This document shows positions 16,777-24,182 of a stretch of DNA of 47,281 bases, piece by piece. The DNA comes from Pseudomonadota bacterium (GTDB taxonomy: Bacteria > Bdellovibrionota > Bdellovibrionia > Bdellovibrionales > Bdellovibrionaceae), in assembly GCA_021300175.1 (NCBI GenBank), contig JAJTIC010000062.1, positions 1 to 47,281 of the forward strand, read 5' to 3'. Within the stretch, counting starts at the first letter, position 1, and each line of letters starts with the position of its first letter. Under the pieces are notes generated by a model that had not been told where the DNA came from, searched no databases, and saw only the letters and a list, made by a program, of their open reading frames with translations. Position numbers and translations under genes: made by a program.

Positions 16777-17207
16777 ATTTTTGCGAACAACAACAGACTC
16801 AAGTCATTAAGACTCTTCAAGGTTTAGAAACTTGGGAAGATCGATATCGCAAAATTATCGAGTTTGGCAAAGGGCTTGCGCCTTTGTCTGAGTCGGAAAA
16901 AAATGAAGCTAACAAAATCAAAGGTTGCCAATCCCAAGTGTGGCTTGTTCCAGAACTCAAAGACGGAAAGGTGTTGCTTCGGGGGGACAGTGATGCTGTT
17001 CTTGTTAAAGGCCTTGTGGCTCTCGTGATTCAGATTTACTCGGGTGGCACACCTGATGAAATTTTGAGCACGCCGCCTCAGTTTTTGAAAGAGGCAGGCC
17101 TTGAAAGTCACCTCACACCCTCAAGAAGTAATGGGCTCAGTAGCATGCTCAAGCAGATTCAGTATTTCGCCTTAGCGTATAAGACGCTTCTTTCACAAAA
17201 GCGCTAG
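16773..17207 (+). CDS. sufE: SufE-family sulfur acceptor protein
   Basis: 144 residues, typical SufE length. The family pattern is clear: LETWEDRYRKIIEFGK, then the active-site loop IKGCQSQVWL with the sulfur-accepting Cys52, and the C-terminal helices (SRSNGLSSMLKQIQYFA). SufE takes persulfide from the cysteine desulfurase SufS and passes it on for Fe-S cluster assembly; the related CsdE acts similarly with CsdA. No desulfurase or SufBCD gene is in the window, so the partner is elsewhere. It overlaps the Cys-cluster gene by 4 bases (ATGA) and precedes the protease gene by 48 bases. Confidence 0.9.
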   Translation: MNFCEQQQTQVIKTLQGLETWEDRYRKIIEFGKGLAPLSESEKNEANKIKGCQSQVWLVPELKDGKVLLRGDSDAVLVKGLVALVIQIYSGGTPDEILSTPPQFLKEAGLESHLTPSRSNGLSSMLKQIQYFALAYKTLLSQKR

Positions 17208-17255
17208 ACAAATCCTCCTTGGGTCTGATTGGATAAAGTCAGATCTGGGGGAAAA

Positions 17256-18161
17256 ATGCACAAACGGATTTTTGCATTTTTGTATATTCTCTTTTCGTTT
17301 CATTTTGCATTCAGTGAAAGTTGGATCACACCTCGAGCTGTCTATGGTGAAGATGATCGCGAAGAAGTGCGTGGGGCGCCCTTGCCGTGGATGAAAAAAG
17401 CCAAAGCTGTTGGTGGATTTTTATTTAGCAAATCCTACACCGATCTCCCAGGGGGAGGGATTCGTATTAAGCCTCAAACACTGAAAGAGCGCTATCAGTT
17501 GTGTGATGGTGAGCCTTTTGAGAATCAGAAGCTGGGGCCTGATTGCACGGGTTTTTTGGTGGGAGACGATCTTTTGGTGACGGCGGGTCACTGTTTGCGG
17601 GGGAAGACCTGTCCTCAGGGGGTTTGGATTTTTGATTTTGAGCTTGATGGTTCTGGCCGAGTTCGAGAAACCTATCATCGCCAAGAGCTTTATCGCTGCG
17701 TCGAAGTGCTTTCTGCGAGTAAAGGAAACTTAAGAGATCATGGGCTGATTCGGTTGGATCGCAGTCCAGGGCGTGAGCCCTTGAAGTTGTCACCCAATTT
17801 TCCCAAACTGAAAGAAGCCGTGGTTGTCATTGGTCATCCATCAGGCCTGCCAAAAAAGTTAGGTTCTGGGGGTGAGGTCAGAGCTCTTGAGAAGAGCGGT
17901 TCTTACTTCACGTCCAATCTAGATACTTTTAGCGGAAACTCTGGATCGCCTGTCTTGAGTGAATCCACAGGACTTGTTCAAGGCATTTTGGTCCGTGGAG
18001 ATGAGGACTATGAGTCAACTTCTGAAGGTTGCTCGGTCACTAAGAGGTGTGATCCTGAGGGCTGTGAAGGTGAGGATGCGACGACAACGGTGTTTTTAGC
18101 TGAGATGCTTTCCTCATTGAATCCCTCAAATTTTGCAAATAGCCAATCTCGGAATCGCTAA
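17256..18161 (+). CDS. Secreted trypsin-like serine protease (S1 family)
   Basis: 301 residues from ATG 17256, chosen over TTG 17229 because GGGGGA is just upstream and a signal peptide starts at once (residues 1-20, FAFLYILFSFHFAFS). The catalytic triad is visible: H112 in TAGHCLRG, D161 in RDHGLIRLD, S229 in FSGNSGSPVL. The layout matches S1B/V8-type trypsin-like proteases. Extra cysteines near the C-terminus (about residues 263-273) may form disulfides. The last 122 bases are overlapped by the convergent DUF455 gene. It probably acts in the periplasm or is released; the substrate is unknown. Confidence 0.88.
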   Translation: MHKRIFAFLYILFSFHFAFSESWITPRAVYGEDDREEVRGAPLPWMKKAKAVGGFLFSKSYTDLPGGGIRIKPQTLKERYQLCDGEPFENQKLGPDCTGFLVGDDLLVTAGHCLRGKTCPQGVWIFDFELDGSGRVRETYHRQELYRCVEVLSASKGNLRDHGLIRLDRSPGREPLKLSPNFPKLKEAVVVIGHPSGLPKKLGSGGEVRALEKSGSYFTSNLDTFSGNSGSPVLSESTGLVQGILVRGDEDYESTSEGCSVTKRCDPEGCEGEDATTTVFLAEMLSSLNPSNFANSQSRNR

Positions 18162-18870
18162 AGCCCGCTTTTTTACGAGCTTCAATGGCCAGAGGTTCAA
18201 TTCGTTTGGGAATTTTGTGACGTAGAGAATTCATTCTCCGAGGAAAATCCTCCTCGGGGTTAGTTCTTTCGCTTTGACAGACTTCCCGGTACCAGCGAGA
18301 GCCAAATTCCACATGACCAACTTCCTCTGTGAAAATAGTTTTTGTGATGTGATGAAGTGGGCTTTCCAAAACGCCATCGAGTCTTCTTAAAAGTGTATCT
18401 CCAGCATCAAGGCCACTGCCTTCGAGATAGCGGTGAACAATCAAGATACGATCCAGAAGCGAGTCTGAAGAGTCTGTCGCATGCCACAAGAGAGTGTGCA
18501 CGGGCCAGTGTCCCCACTGAAAACCCAGTTTTTCAAGTCCGTTCAGGCAAAGCTCTAAGTGACGCCCTTCCGACAAGGTAATGCCTGCAAGCTCCTCACG
18601 GAAGGACCTCGGAGCCTCCGGGAAATCCCGAAGAGTTCTCAGTCCTAACTCCATCGCTTGGAGTTCGATGCTTGCGAGGTCATGGAGCAATCGGGCCTGA
18701 CCTTCTTTGGAGGAAAGACCTTTCTTATCAGGGTGATCCTCGGGTTTCAGAACTCGAATATCTCGCCCCGGCGAAAAGGGGGATCTGGGCAATTGAAAAG
18801 TTAAACTCTGGTGAAGAGATTCTTCGAGGTGAGCTAGTTTTTGTCTGACGCAGGTGATTTCTATGCTCAT
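18040..18870 (-). CDS. DUF455 ferritin-like protein
   Basis: 276 residues. The central helical domain has the DUF455 arrangement: ASIELQAMELGLR, then EGRHLELCLNGLEKLG, then FTEEVGHVEFGSRWY. Repeated E..H pairs suggest a diiron ferritin-like core related to MiaE-type tRNA hydroxylases, but the substrate of DUF455 is not known. The C-terminal tail (YLQNLRDSMRK onwards, His/Ser rich) runs antisense through the end of the protease gene. It is divergent from yebC with 53 bases between starts and lacks a clear ribosome site. Confidence 0.8.
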   Translation of the reverse strand: MSIEITCVRQKLAHLEESLHQSLTFQLPRSPFSPGRDIRVLKPEDHPDKKGLSSKEGQARLLHDLASIELQAMELGLRTLRDFPEAPRSFREELAGITLSEGRHLELCLNGLEKLGFQWGHWPVHTLLWHATDSSDSLLDRILIVHRYLEGSGLDAGDTLLRRLDGVLESPLHHITKTIFTEEVGHVEFGSRWYREVCQSERTNPEEDFPRRMNSLRHKIPKRIEPLAIEARKKAGFSDSEIGYLQNLRDSMRKASQLKTPLSSHPHLHSPQDHTS

Positions 18871-18923
18871 AGTGTCTTGATCTCAAGGGTGACAGCTGAA
18901 GCTTGAAGATCTAAGATATTCAT

Positions 18924-19625
18924 ATGGGAAAAGGTTGGAAAAATACAATAAAAGCTGCAAATGCAGCTAAAAAAGGGGCTGCTTTCACAAAGGCGGCCAA
19001 AGAAATTCAAGTGGCTGCAAAATTAGGTGGTGGAAATCCCGAATTTAACGCCCGTCTCAGGATGGCGATTGATGCCGCTAAAAAGTTGTCATGTCCTAAT
19101 GACACGATTGAGCGAGCCATTAAAAAGGGAACTGGCGGTCTCGATGGGCAAATCATCGAAGAGATCACCTACGAGGGTTATGGTCCACACGGCGTAGGGG
19201 TAATTATTGAAACTCAGACCGACAATAAAAATCGCACAGCCCCTGAGGTCCGTCTCTTGTTCAAATCTCATGAAGGGAGTATGGGCGAAAGTGGAAGTGT
19301 GGCTTGGATGTTTGACCGAGTGGGGTTGATCGAGGGCGCTAAAGATGGGCAGTTCGATCCAGAAGAAGAGGCGATTGAAGCTGAAGCCAATGAAGTCGAA
19401 AAGACAGAAGAAGGGTACTCCTTTTTTACGAGTGTCGAAGTGCTTGAGTCTGCAAGAAAAGCTTTGGTGGCGCGTGGATGGAAAATCACGACCTGTGAGT
19501 TGTCATATAAACCGAAGAATATCACTGAGCTCACGCCGGAGCAGTTGAATCATGTGCATGAGTTTCTGAACGAAGTGGACGAACACGATGACACTCACCG
19601 CGTCTATGCCACAATAAAAAGCTAA
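18924..19625 (+). CDS. YebC/PmpR-family protein
   Basis: 233 residues, the family's usual length. The N-terminus reads MGKGWKNTIKAANAAKKG rather than the usual AGHSKWANIKHRK form, so it belongs to the divergent branch that also includes E. coli YeeN. The middle holds the conserved YEGYGPHGVGVIIETQTDN, then GSVAWMFDRVG. The family was long annotated as DNA-binding regulators; more recent work, as I recall, ties YebC to relief of ribosome stalling on proline runs, which is notable because the lipoprotein at 3060 encodes six prolines in a row. Single gene between DUF455 and the pseudouridine synthase, which ends 3 bases past its stop. Confidence 0.9.
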   Translation: MGKGWKNTIKAANAAKKGAAFTKAAKEIQVAAKLGGGNPEFNARLRMAIDAAKKLSCPNDTIERAIKKGTGGLDGQIIEEITYEGYGPHGVGVIIETQTDNKNRTAPEVRLLFKSHEGSMGESGSVAWMFDRVGLIEGAKDGQFDPEEEAIEAEANEVEKTEEGYSFFTSVEVLESARKALVARGWKITTCELSYKPKNITELTPEQLNHVHEFLNEVDEHDDTHRVYATIKS

Positions 19626-19628
19626 GAT

Positions 19629-20381
19629 TTAAAATTTTTCATGGGGGGCAAGAAATCTCCATTGCCCCTCAGGCAGTTGGCCTAATTTTATTTTGCCGAC
19701 GCGGACACGTTTTAGGCCTAAAACTTCCAAGTTCATCATTTCACACATTCTGCGAACTTGGCGCTTTTTACCTTCAGTGAGGACAAAACGAAGTTGATCG
19801 GCGTTGACCCATTCAACAAAAGCACGCTTAAGAGGTTTTCCATCCATTTCAAGACCAAAGCACAGAAGAGACAATTGTTCTTTGGTGAGTCGTCCACGCA
19901 CTCGAACCAAGTATTCTTTTTCAATTTCACTATTTTCACCGATGAGTTGTTTGGCGGTTCGACCATCCTGAGTGAAAATTAATAGACCTTGCGAATCAAT
20001 ATCTAGACGGCCTGCCACAGCGAGACCTTCAAGATTTCTCGGGTGATAGGGGGAATTTTGGGGTTCCATTTGGTTCTCTTTGGTGAGCAATCGGATGGCG
20101 GGTTCGTAACCTTTTTCAGGTTGTCCAGAAACATAGCCGATCGGCTTATTCAAAAGGATGGTCACCAAATCTGCCTGTTTTTGCTTTGCTTTGGCTGCAA
20201 GTTCCACTTTGTCAGTGCGTGAGACTTTGGTCCCAAGCTCAGTCACGCGAACGCCATTCACAAAAACCAGACCTTGTTCGATCAAAGTGTCTGCTTCCCG
20301 TCGAGAACTCAGACCTTGCTCAGACATGAGTTTTGAGAGTCGAATTTTCTCGTTGTTTTTATCTTGGGGGCCTGATGTCAT
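19629..20381 (-). CDS. RsuA/RluF-family pseudouridine synthase
   Basis: 250 residues. An S4 RNA-binding domain occupies residues ~13-60 ([18 protein letters not shown]). The catalytic domain has [12 protein letters not shown] and the active-site motif [13 protein letters not shown] with D127, and the C-terminal [12 protein letters not shown] that contacts RNA. This marks the RsuA/RluB/RluE/RluF group, which isomerises uridine to pseudouridine in rRNA. The DSQGL motif is closest to RluF as I remember it, but the exact target (16S or 23S site) cannot be told from motifs. Divergent from the next gene with a 29-base gap; its stop lies 3 bases beyond the yebC stop. Confidence 0.9.
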   Translation of the reverse strand: MTSGPQDKNNEKIRLSKLMSEQGLSSRREADTLIEQGLVFVNGVRVTELGTKVSRTDKVELAAKAKQKQADLVTILLNKPIGYVSGQPEKGYEPAIRLLTKENQMEPQNSPYHPRNLEGLAVAGRLDIDSQGLLIFTQDGRTAKQLIGENSEIEKEYLVRVRGRLTKEQLSLLCFGLEMDGKPLKRAFVEWVNADQLRFVLTEGKKRQVRRMCEMMNLEVLGLKRVRVGKIKLGQLPEGQWRFLAPHEKF

Positions 20382-20410
20382 AGATGAAATAATATACGAG
20401 GAGTCTTAGC

Positions 20411-21142
20411 ATGTTACAACCCCCAGCGAGTATCTTAAAATCATTTCAAGCGCTTTTTCTTGGAATCACACTATTGGCCTCAAACGCGGTTTCCGCAAAC
20501 TACAGCTCGGAGCTTTTTGAGCAGGGCTCTGGATTTTCCAAAAAGCTTTACACGTTTCAACTGACAAACACAGCAGAAGGGGATCTTCTGAAATCAGTCG
20601 CTCAGTATAAAGCCTTGGATGGCAGCGTGGTTGTTGAGGAAAGGGCTACGCTCAAGGCAGCGAATTCGGAATTGGTCCGATTAGAAGTCGATCAGAATCA
20701 AATTGGAGCCAAAGCCGTGATTCAAGTCGAGGGAGATAAGATTCTGTTCACTAAGACTCAAGATGGAAAAGAAAAGAAATCCGATGAAAAAAAAGGAAGC
20801 ACATTGGTGGTTGCTTCAAATTTTCATGCTTTCGTCAAATCTCAATGGTCCCAAATTATGGCAGGGAAAACCATTGACTTCAGATATGGCGTTTGGTCCA
20901 GACTCGAAACTGTTGGTTTTGAAGTTTCTAAAGTGGGCACTGAAAAGATAGGAGCTGATGAAGCAGTCGTGATCCGAATGAAGCCTTCGAGTTTTATCAT
21001 TGCAGCTCTCGTAAAGCCTCTGACATTCAAGTGGGCAGCTGACGGATCAAGAATTCTTCAAATGAATGGTCGGGTTCCCCCGATGCAAAAAGTGGGATCT
21101 GAGTTCAAAGATCTCGATGCTGAAGTTATGTATAAATACTAA
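20411..21142 (+). CDS. Secreted protein, unknown function (DUF3108-like)
   Basis: 243 residues from ATG 20411 with GAGGAG upstream. Signal peptide to about residue 29 (FLGITLLASNAVSA). The mature part is beta-rich: alternating strands such as LYTFQLTNTA, VVVEERATLKA and VIQVEGDKILFTK, ending with FKDLDAEVMYKY. The pattern resembles periplasmic DUF3108-like proteins, but I cannot confirm this. There is no catalytic motif. The last 17 bases overlap the convergent pterin synthase gene. Confidence 0.7.
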   Translation: MLQPPASILKSFQALFLGITLLASNAVSANYSSELFEQGSGFSKKLYTFQLTNTAEGDLLKSVAQYKALDGSVVVEERATLKAANSELVRLEVDQNQIGAKAVIQVEGDKILFTKTQDGKEKKSDEKKGSTLVVASNFHAFVKSQWSQIMAGKTIDFRYGVWSRLETVGFEVSKVGTEKIGADEAVVIRMKPSSFIIAALVKPLTFKWAADGSRILQMNGRVPPMQKVGSEFKDLDAEVMYKY

Positions 21143-21527
21143 GATTAGGGCCAACCTCAACCCAAATTGATTCATTCTCAAAGAGCTTAAGACTTTTTGG
21201 CTGAAGCTCTGGTGAGATCTCATGGATCTTCTTAAAAATTTTCTGTGCGATCATCTCAGTGGTTGGGATTTCTTCACCGGACTTAAATGTTTCAACGACC
21301 TCGTTGAGGTGTTGATGATCCCATTCTTTTTTAATTTCCAAAAGAGTGTTTCGCGCAAGATCTTGATGAGAAATATCAGAAAAAACCACAGAGACTTTGT
21401 AGTCATGTCCATGACCAGGCAACAGGTTGCAAAGGCCAAAAGTATTTCTATTTTTTTCTGGAGACCATTTTTTCTGGTGATAAAAGTGAGCAGCACTAAA
21501 ACTGAACTGTAGCTCAAATTCGTTCAT
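21126..21527 (-). CDS. 6-pyruvoyl-tetrahydropterin synthase family protein (PTPS/QueD)
   Basis: 133 residues. Zinc ligands H14 (FSFSAAHF), H39 and H41 (PGHGHDYKV); catalytic C33 in GLCNLLPGHG; D70-H71 in WDHQHLN; E117 in LFENES. The spacing (a long insert between the first His and the GxCN..GHGH block) is like eukaryotic PTPS, whereas typical QueD has a short CGRLHGHS form. PTPS makes 6-pyruvoyl-tetrahydropterin for tetrahydrobiopterin; QueD makes 6-carboxy-tetrahydropterin for queuosine. The start overlaps the SDR gene's stop (ATGA), with the SDR downstream on the same strand. Assignment to one branch needs a tree. Confidence 0.85.
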   Translation of the reverse strand: MNEFELQFSFSAAHFYHQKKWSPEKNRNTFGLCNLLPGHGHDYKVSVVFSDISHQDLARNTLLEIKKEWDHQHLNEVVETFKSGEEIPTTEMIAQKIFKKIHEISPELQPKSLKLFENESIWVEVGPNLSIYT

Positions 21528-22261
21528 GTGAGACTGATGCCTCCATCAACATCCATCAGCGTTCCCGTGGTCCATGAAGACTGCGAGCTTGCCAAAAAGT
21601 AAATGGACTGAGCGATCTCTTCAGGTGTCCCGATTCTCCCCAAAGGTTGAAGTTTCTTCATTTGCTCGACAATTTTATCTTTCTCAGGAGAGGAATAGAA
21701 ACTATGGATTGGGGTATCCACAATTCCCGGGAGAACTGCGTTGACCCGAACTCCGTGAGGTCCCAGTTCCGCAGCTAAAGATTGAGTCCAGGAATTCATT
21801 GCTGCTTTTGATGCAGAATAAGCCCCAGTTTGAGGGGTGGGCTTTCGTCCCAGAGTTGAGGAAACATTCACAATGCTTCCTTGGTTCCGAATAAGTTCTT
21901 TCAGAACAATTTGTGTAAGAAGTTGAGGGCCAAAGAGATTGACTTGCATCATCTTTTTCCAGCCGGTGAGATCAGAACTTGCAAACATTTCTGCAGAGAA
22001 TATTCCAGCATTGTTCACTAAGCTCAGAAGCCTGACATCTTTTCTTTCGAAAATATGTTGGGCGTACTTTCGAATAGTCTCTTCTTTTTCGAAATCAATT
22101 TTTAACAGGGAGGCTCCAGCGGAGCAGTGTTCAGCCACCTCAATGAGGCGTTGCTCGTTTCTTGCAGCTAGAAAAACAAAATAGCCATGAGAAGCAAACA
22201 GCTGAGCTGTGGCTTTTCCTATACCGCTCGATGCGCCTGTGACGATCACTGCTTTTTTCAT
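21524..22261 (-). CDS. Short-chain dehydrogenase/reductase (SDR)
   Basis: 245 residues from ATG 22261; an upstream in-frame start (22342) would add a non-conserved 27-residue extension and is not preferred. Classical SDR features: cofactor loop TGASSGIG (8-15), NNAG (83-86), catalytic S134/S135, Y148 and K152 (YSASK), and C-terminal DVDGG. R34 after the second strand (FLAARNEQ) suggests NADP(H). FabG-type sequences of this kind reduce many carbonyl substrates. The 4-base overlap with the pterin synthase gene suggests a pterin substrate (a sepiapterin-reductase-like step), which is inference from context only. Confidence 0.88.
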   Translation of the reverse strand: MKKAVIVTGASSGIGKATAQLFASHGYFVFLAARNEQRLIEVAEHCSAGASLLKIDFEKEETIRKYAQHIFERKDVRLLSLVNNAGIFSAEMFASSDLTGWKKMMQVNLFGPQLLTQIVLKELIRNQGSIVNVSSTLGRKPTPQTGAYSASKAAMNSWTQSLAAELGPHGVRVNAVLPGIVDTPIHSFYSSPEKDKIVEQMKKLQPLGRIGTPEEIAQSIYFLASSQSSWTTGTLMDVDGGISLT

Positions 22262-22300
22262 AGATTTATAGGTAGCTTGAATTCGGAAATGAAGGAAGCG

Positions 22301-22333
22301 AAAAAAGAAACTTGAGGTGGGAGCCTCAAGTTT
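22301..22333 (-). terminator. Rho-independent terminator
   Basis: Read on the minus strand, AAACTTGAGG pairs with CCTCAAGTTT (10 bp, 6-base loop), followed by C and six T. It ends transcription of the 78-residue gene just upstream and separates it from the SDR-PTPS pair. This is the clearest intrinsic terminator in the window. Confidence 0.85.
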
Positions 22334-22377
22334 CATGCACAAAAGAACTTTTTAAACGTCTTGTTTAAAGTTTGAGA

Positions 22378-22614
22378 TTAAGCTGATTTTCGGCGCATAA
22401 AGGCATGGTACTTCTTATCGAAATCTTTTGCTTTATCGCCTTGCAGAGTGATGAGGCCTTCTTTGAACCAAGTGTAGTGTTCTTCACAGAAGCTCGCGCG
22501 AGAGGGTTTGGCTTTGCAACCTTCGGCGTTGCACTTTGAAGAGTGTAGAGGAATAACGTTGTTAGGTACTTGTTTCTCTGTGTTGTGTGGTGTTGGTTTT
22601 GATTCTTTAGCCAT
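22378..22614 (-). CDS. Small zinc-finger-like protein
   Basis: 78 residues from ATG 22614 with a strong AAGGAG site. A Cys/His cluster C28-x4-C33-x9-C43-x2-H46 (KCNAEGCKAKPSRASFCEEH) could bind one zinc ion. The rest is charged; the C-terminus is basic (YHAFMRRKSA). It is probably monocistronic: it has its own terminator at 22301-22333 and no gene close upstream. I do not know the family; a small nucleic-acid or protein binding role is possible. Strong initiation and termination signals suggest it is well expressed. Confidence 0.75.
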   Translation of the reverse strand: MAKESKPTPHNTEKQVPNNVIPLHSSKCNAEGCKAKPSRASFCEEHYTWFKEGLITLQGDKAKDFDKKYHAFMRRKSA

Positions 22615-22733
22615 TTTTTCTCCTTGCCTCAGTCATTGATGAGCCAGACAAAGTTCTTATCGGCGAAGGTCTGTTGGACTAAAATCAGAAGTGATATTTG
22701 TCTGTGTTTTCTCAAAAAGAGATATCTTTGCGA

Positions 22734-24182
22734 CTAATCCCTTTTCAGTTTTGAAAGATTAAGGGTGTTCAGTTCATTCAGTCGGAGTCCGGTCCAGCCC
22801 TGTTTGAGGAGGACCGTAAAGAAAATCGGACCGGTGGGAATCAAGCGATAATCCTCGAGAAGGATTTTCATCGCAGAGGTGCAGAGCTCTCGCTGGCGTT
22901 CTAATCGCGATGTGATCCTCATCTCTTTCAGAGAAGCTTCAAATTTGACATTTTCAAAGCGGATATAGTTTTCAGGCGAACTTTTAAGAAAGGATTCAAG
23001 CGCCGCTCGGCAGGTGGGGCGCTCTGGGGAGTTGCCTTTTCGAAAAAGAGAAGGTGGCAATTTTTCAAGGCGGTCGAGAAAGATCTTGTTCTCTTCTTGT
23101 TGTGCAATCACATCAAATCCTGCTTTTTTCCATTGACTGATGAGCCAGTCGGCACCCCTTTGGTGATCTTCTCCCCCTTGTTTGGAATAAACGAATTTGA
23201 GAGGGATTTTAACTGACTTCTCGGGAGGCTTCGGGGGGATATGATCAAGGCAAGGTATTTGTGTGAAAAACCTTGATGGAAGTCCAGGGCACCCCGGGCG
23301 TGGGCGAGCATAAAACAACTTTTGGAAGGCCTCGTAATCAAGAGATGTGGAAAGCAGTCTTCGTAACTCTGGTTTTTCTAAGAGCTCTCCAGAAAAACCA
23401 ATGTAGTCAAAGCGAATCATCGGAACTTCGAGGTAATCGCTTCGTTTTCTGAATTTGGGAATGAACAGAGTGGGGAGGCGTCTGAGAAATTGGATTTCAT
23501 TTTTCTCGTACATATTGAGAGCAGTGGTATCTTCACTCACAGTCAAAAACTCGACTTGCGGACGACCTGGGTTTTTCTCCCAGAAATGGACGTTGGAAGT
23601 CAGAACAATCCGATCCCCTTTTTTCCAATTTAGGATTTTGTAGGGACCTGAGCTGATACCGTCTTTTTCAGGAGCAAAAAAAAGATGGGCCAAGTTAAAA
23701 ATAAACTCACGATCTGCCTCGACCAGTTGGAACTCAAGGGTCGTGTCGTCTTTGGCTCGAACTCCCAATCGAGAAGGAGGGAGCTCTCCCCGAAGAACTT
23801 TTTCTGCATTCAGTAAATTAAAAAAAAGATCAGGCCTGAGTCCAGGCCTTTGAGGATCTAAATAGCTACGGTAAGAGTTCACAAAATCTTGTGCTCTGAG
23901 TGGAGTCCCATCAGACCACTTTAAGCCGGGCTTGAGCTGACAGGAGATAAGCTTTTCTTTTTTGTAGGTGCATTTTTCAGCAAAGCCGTCTTTCAGTTCG
24001 CCGTTGTGGTACTCCAAAAGTGTTCCGTAAATTTGCGACAAAAAGTAATTTGACCCTGATCCTCGCTGATCTTTGAGTGAAATGGATTTTGGTTCAGAGA
24101 GCAGTGTTAACCGAAACACCGGCGGAAGAGTTTCTGCCCGTGCGATCAAGGATGTAAGCAAAATGATAATCTTCAGAAACAT
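22734..24182 (-). CDS. Peptide-type ABC transporter substrate-binding protein (family 5)
   Basis: 482 residues. Signal peptide to about residue 16 (IIILLTSLIARAE). The domain order matches OppA/family 5 solute-binding proteins: SLKDQRGSGSNYFLSQIYGTL near the start, then LKPGLKWSDGTPLRAQDFV (the family's signature around the binding cleft), then SSGPYKILNWKKGDRIVL. It is somewhat shorter and more divergent than OppA near the C-terminus. No permease or ATPase gene is nearby, so it is an orphan binder. It overlaps the stop of the acyl-CoA dehydrogenase gene by one base and is co-transcribed with it. Confidence 0.85.
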   Translation of the reverse strand: MFLKIIILLTSLIARAETLPPVFRLTLLSEPKSISLKDQRGSGSNYFLSQIYGTLLEYHNGELKDGFAEKCTYKKEKLISCQLKPGLKWSDGTPLRAQDFVNSYRSYLDPQRPGLRPDLFFNLLNAEKVLRGELPPSRLGVRAKDDTTLEFQLVEADREFIFNLAHLFFAPEKDGISSGPYKILNWKKGDRIVLTSNVHFWEKNPGRPQVEFLTVSEDTTALNMYEKNEIQFLRRLPTLFIPKFRKRSDYLEVPMIRFDYIGFSGELLEKPELRRLLSTSLDYEAFQKLFYARPRPGCPGLPSRFFTQIPCLDHIPPKPPEKSVKIPLKFVYSKQGGEDHQRGADWLISQWKKAGFDVIAQQEENKIFLDRLEKLPPSLFRKGNSPERPTCRAALESFLKSSPENYIRFENVKFEASLKEMRITSRLERQRELCTSAMKILLEDYRLIPTGPIFFTVLLKQGWTGLRLNELNTLNLSKLKRD

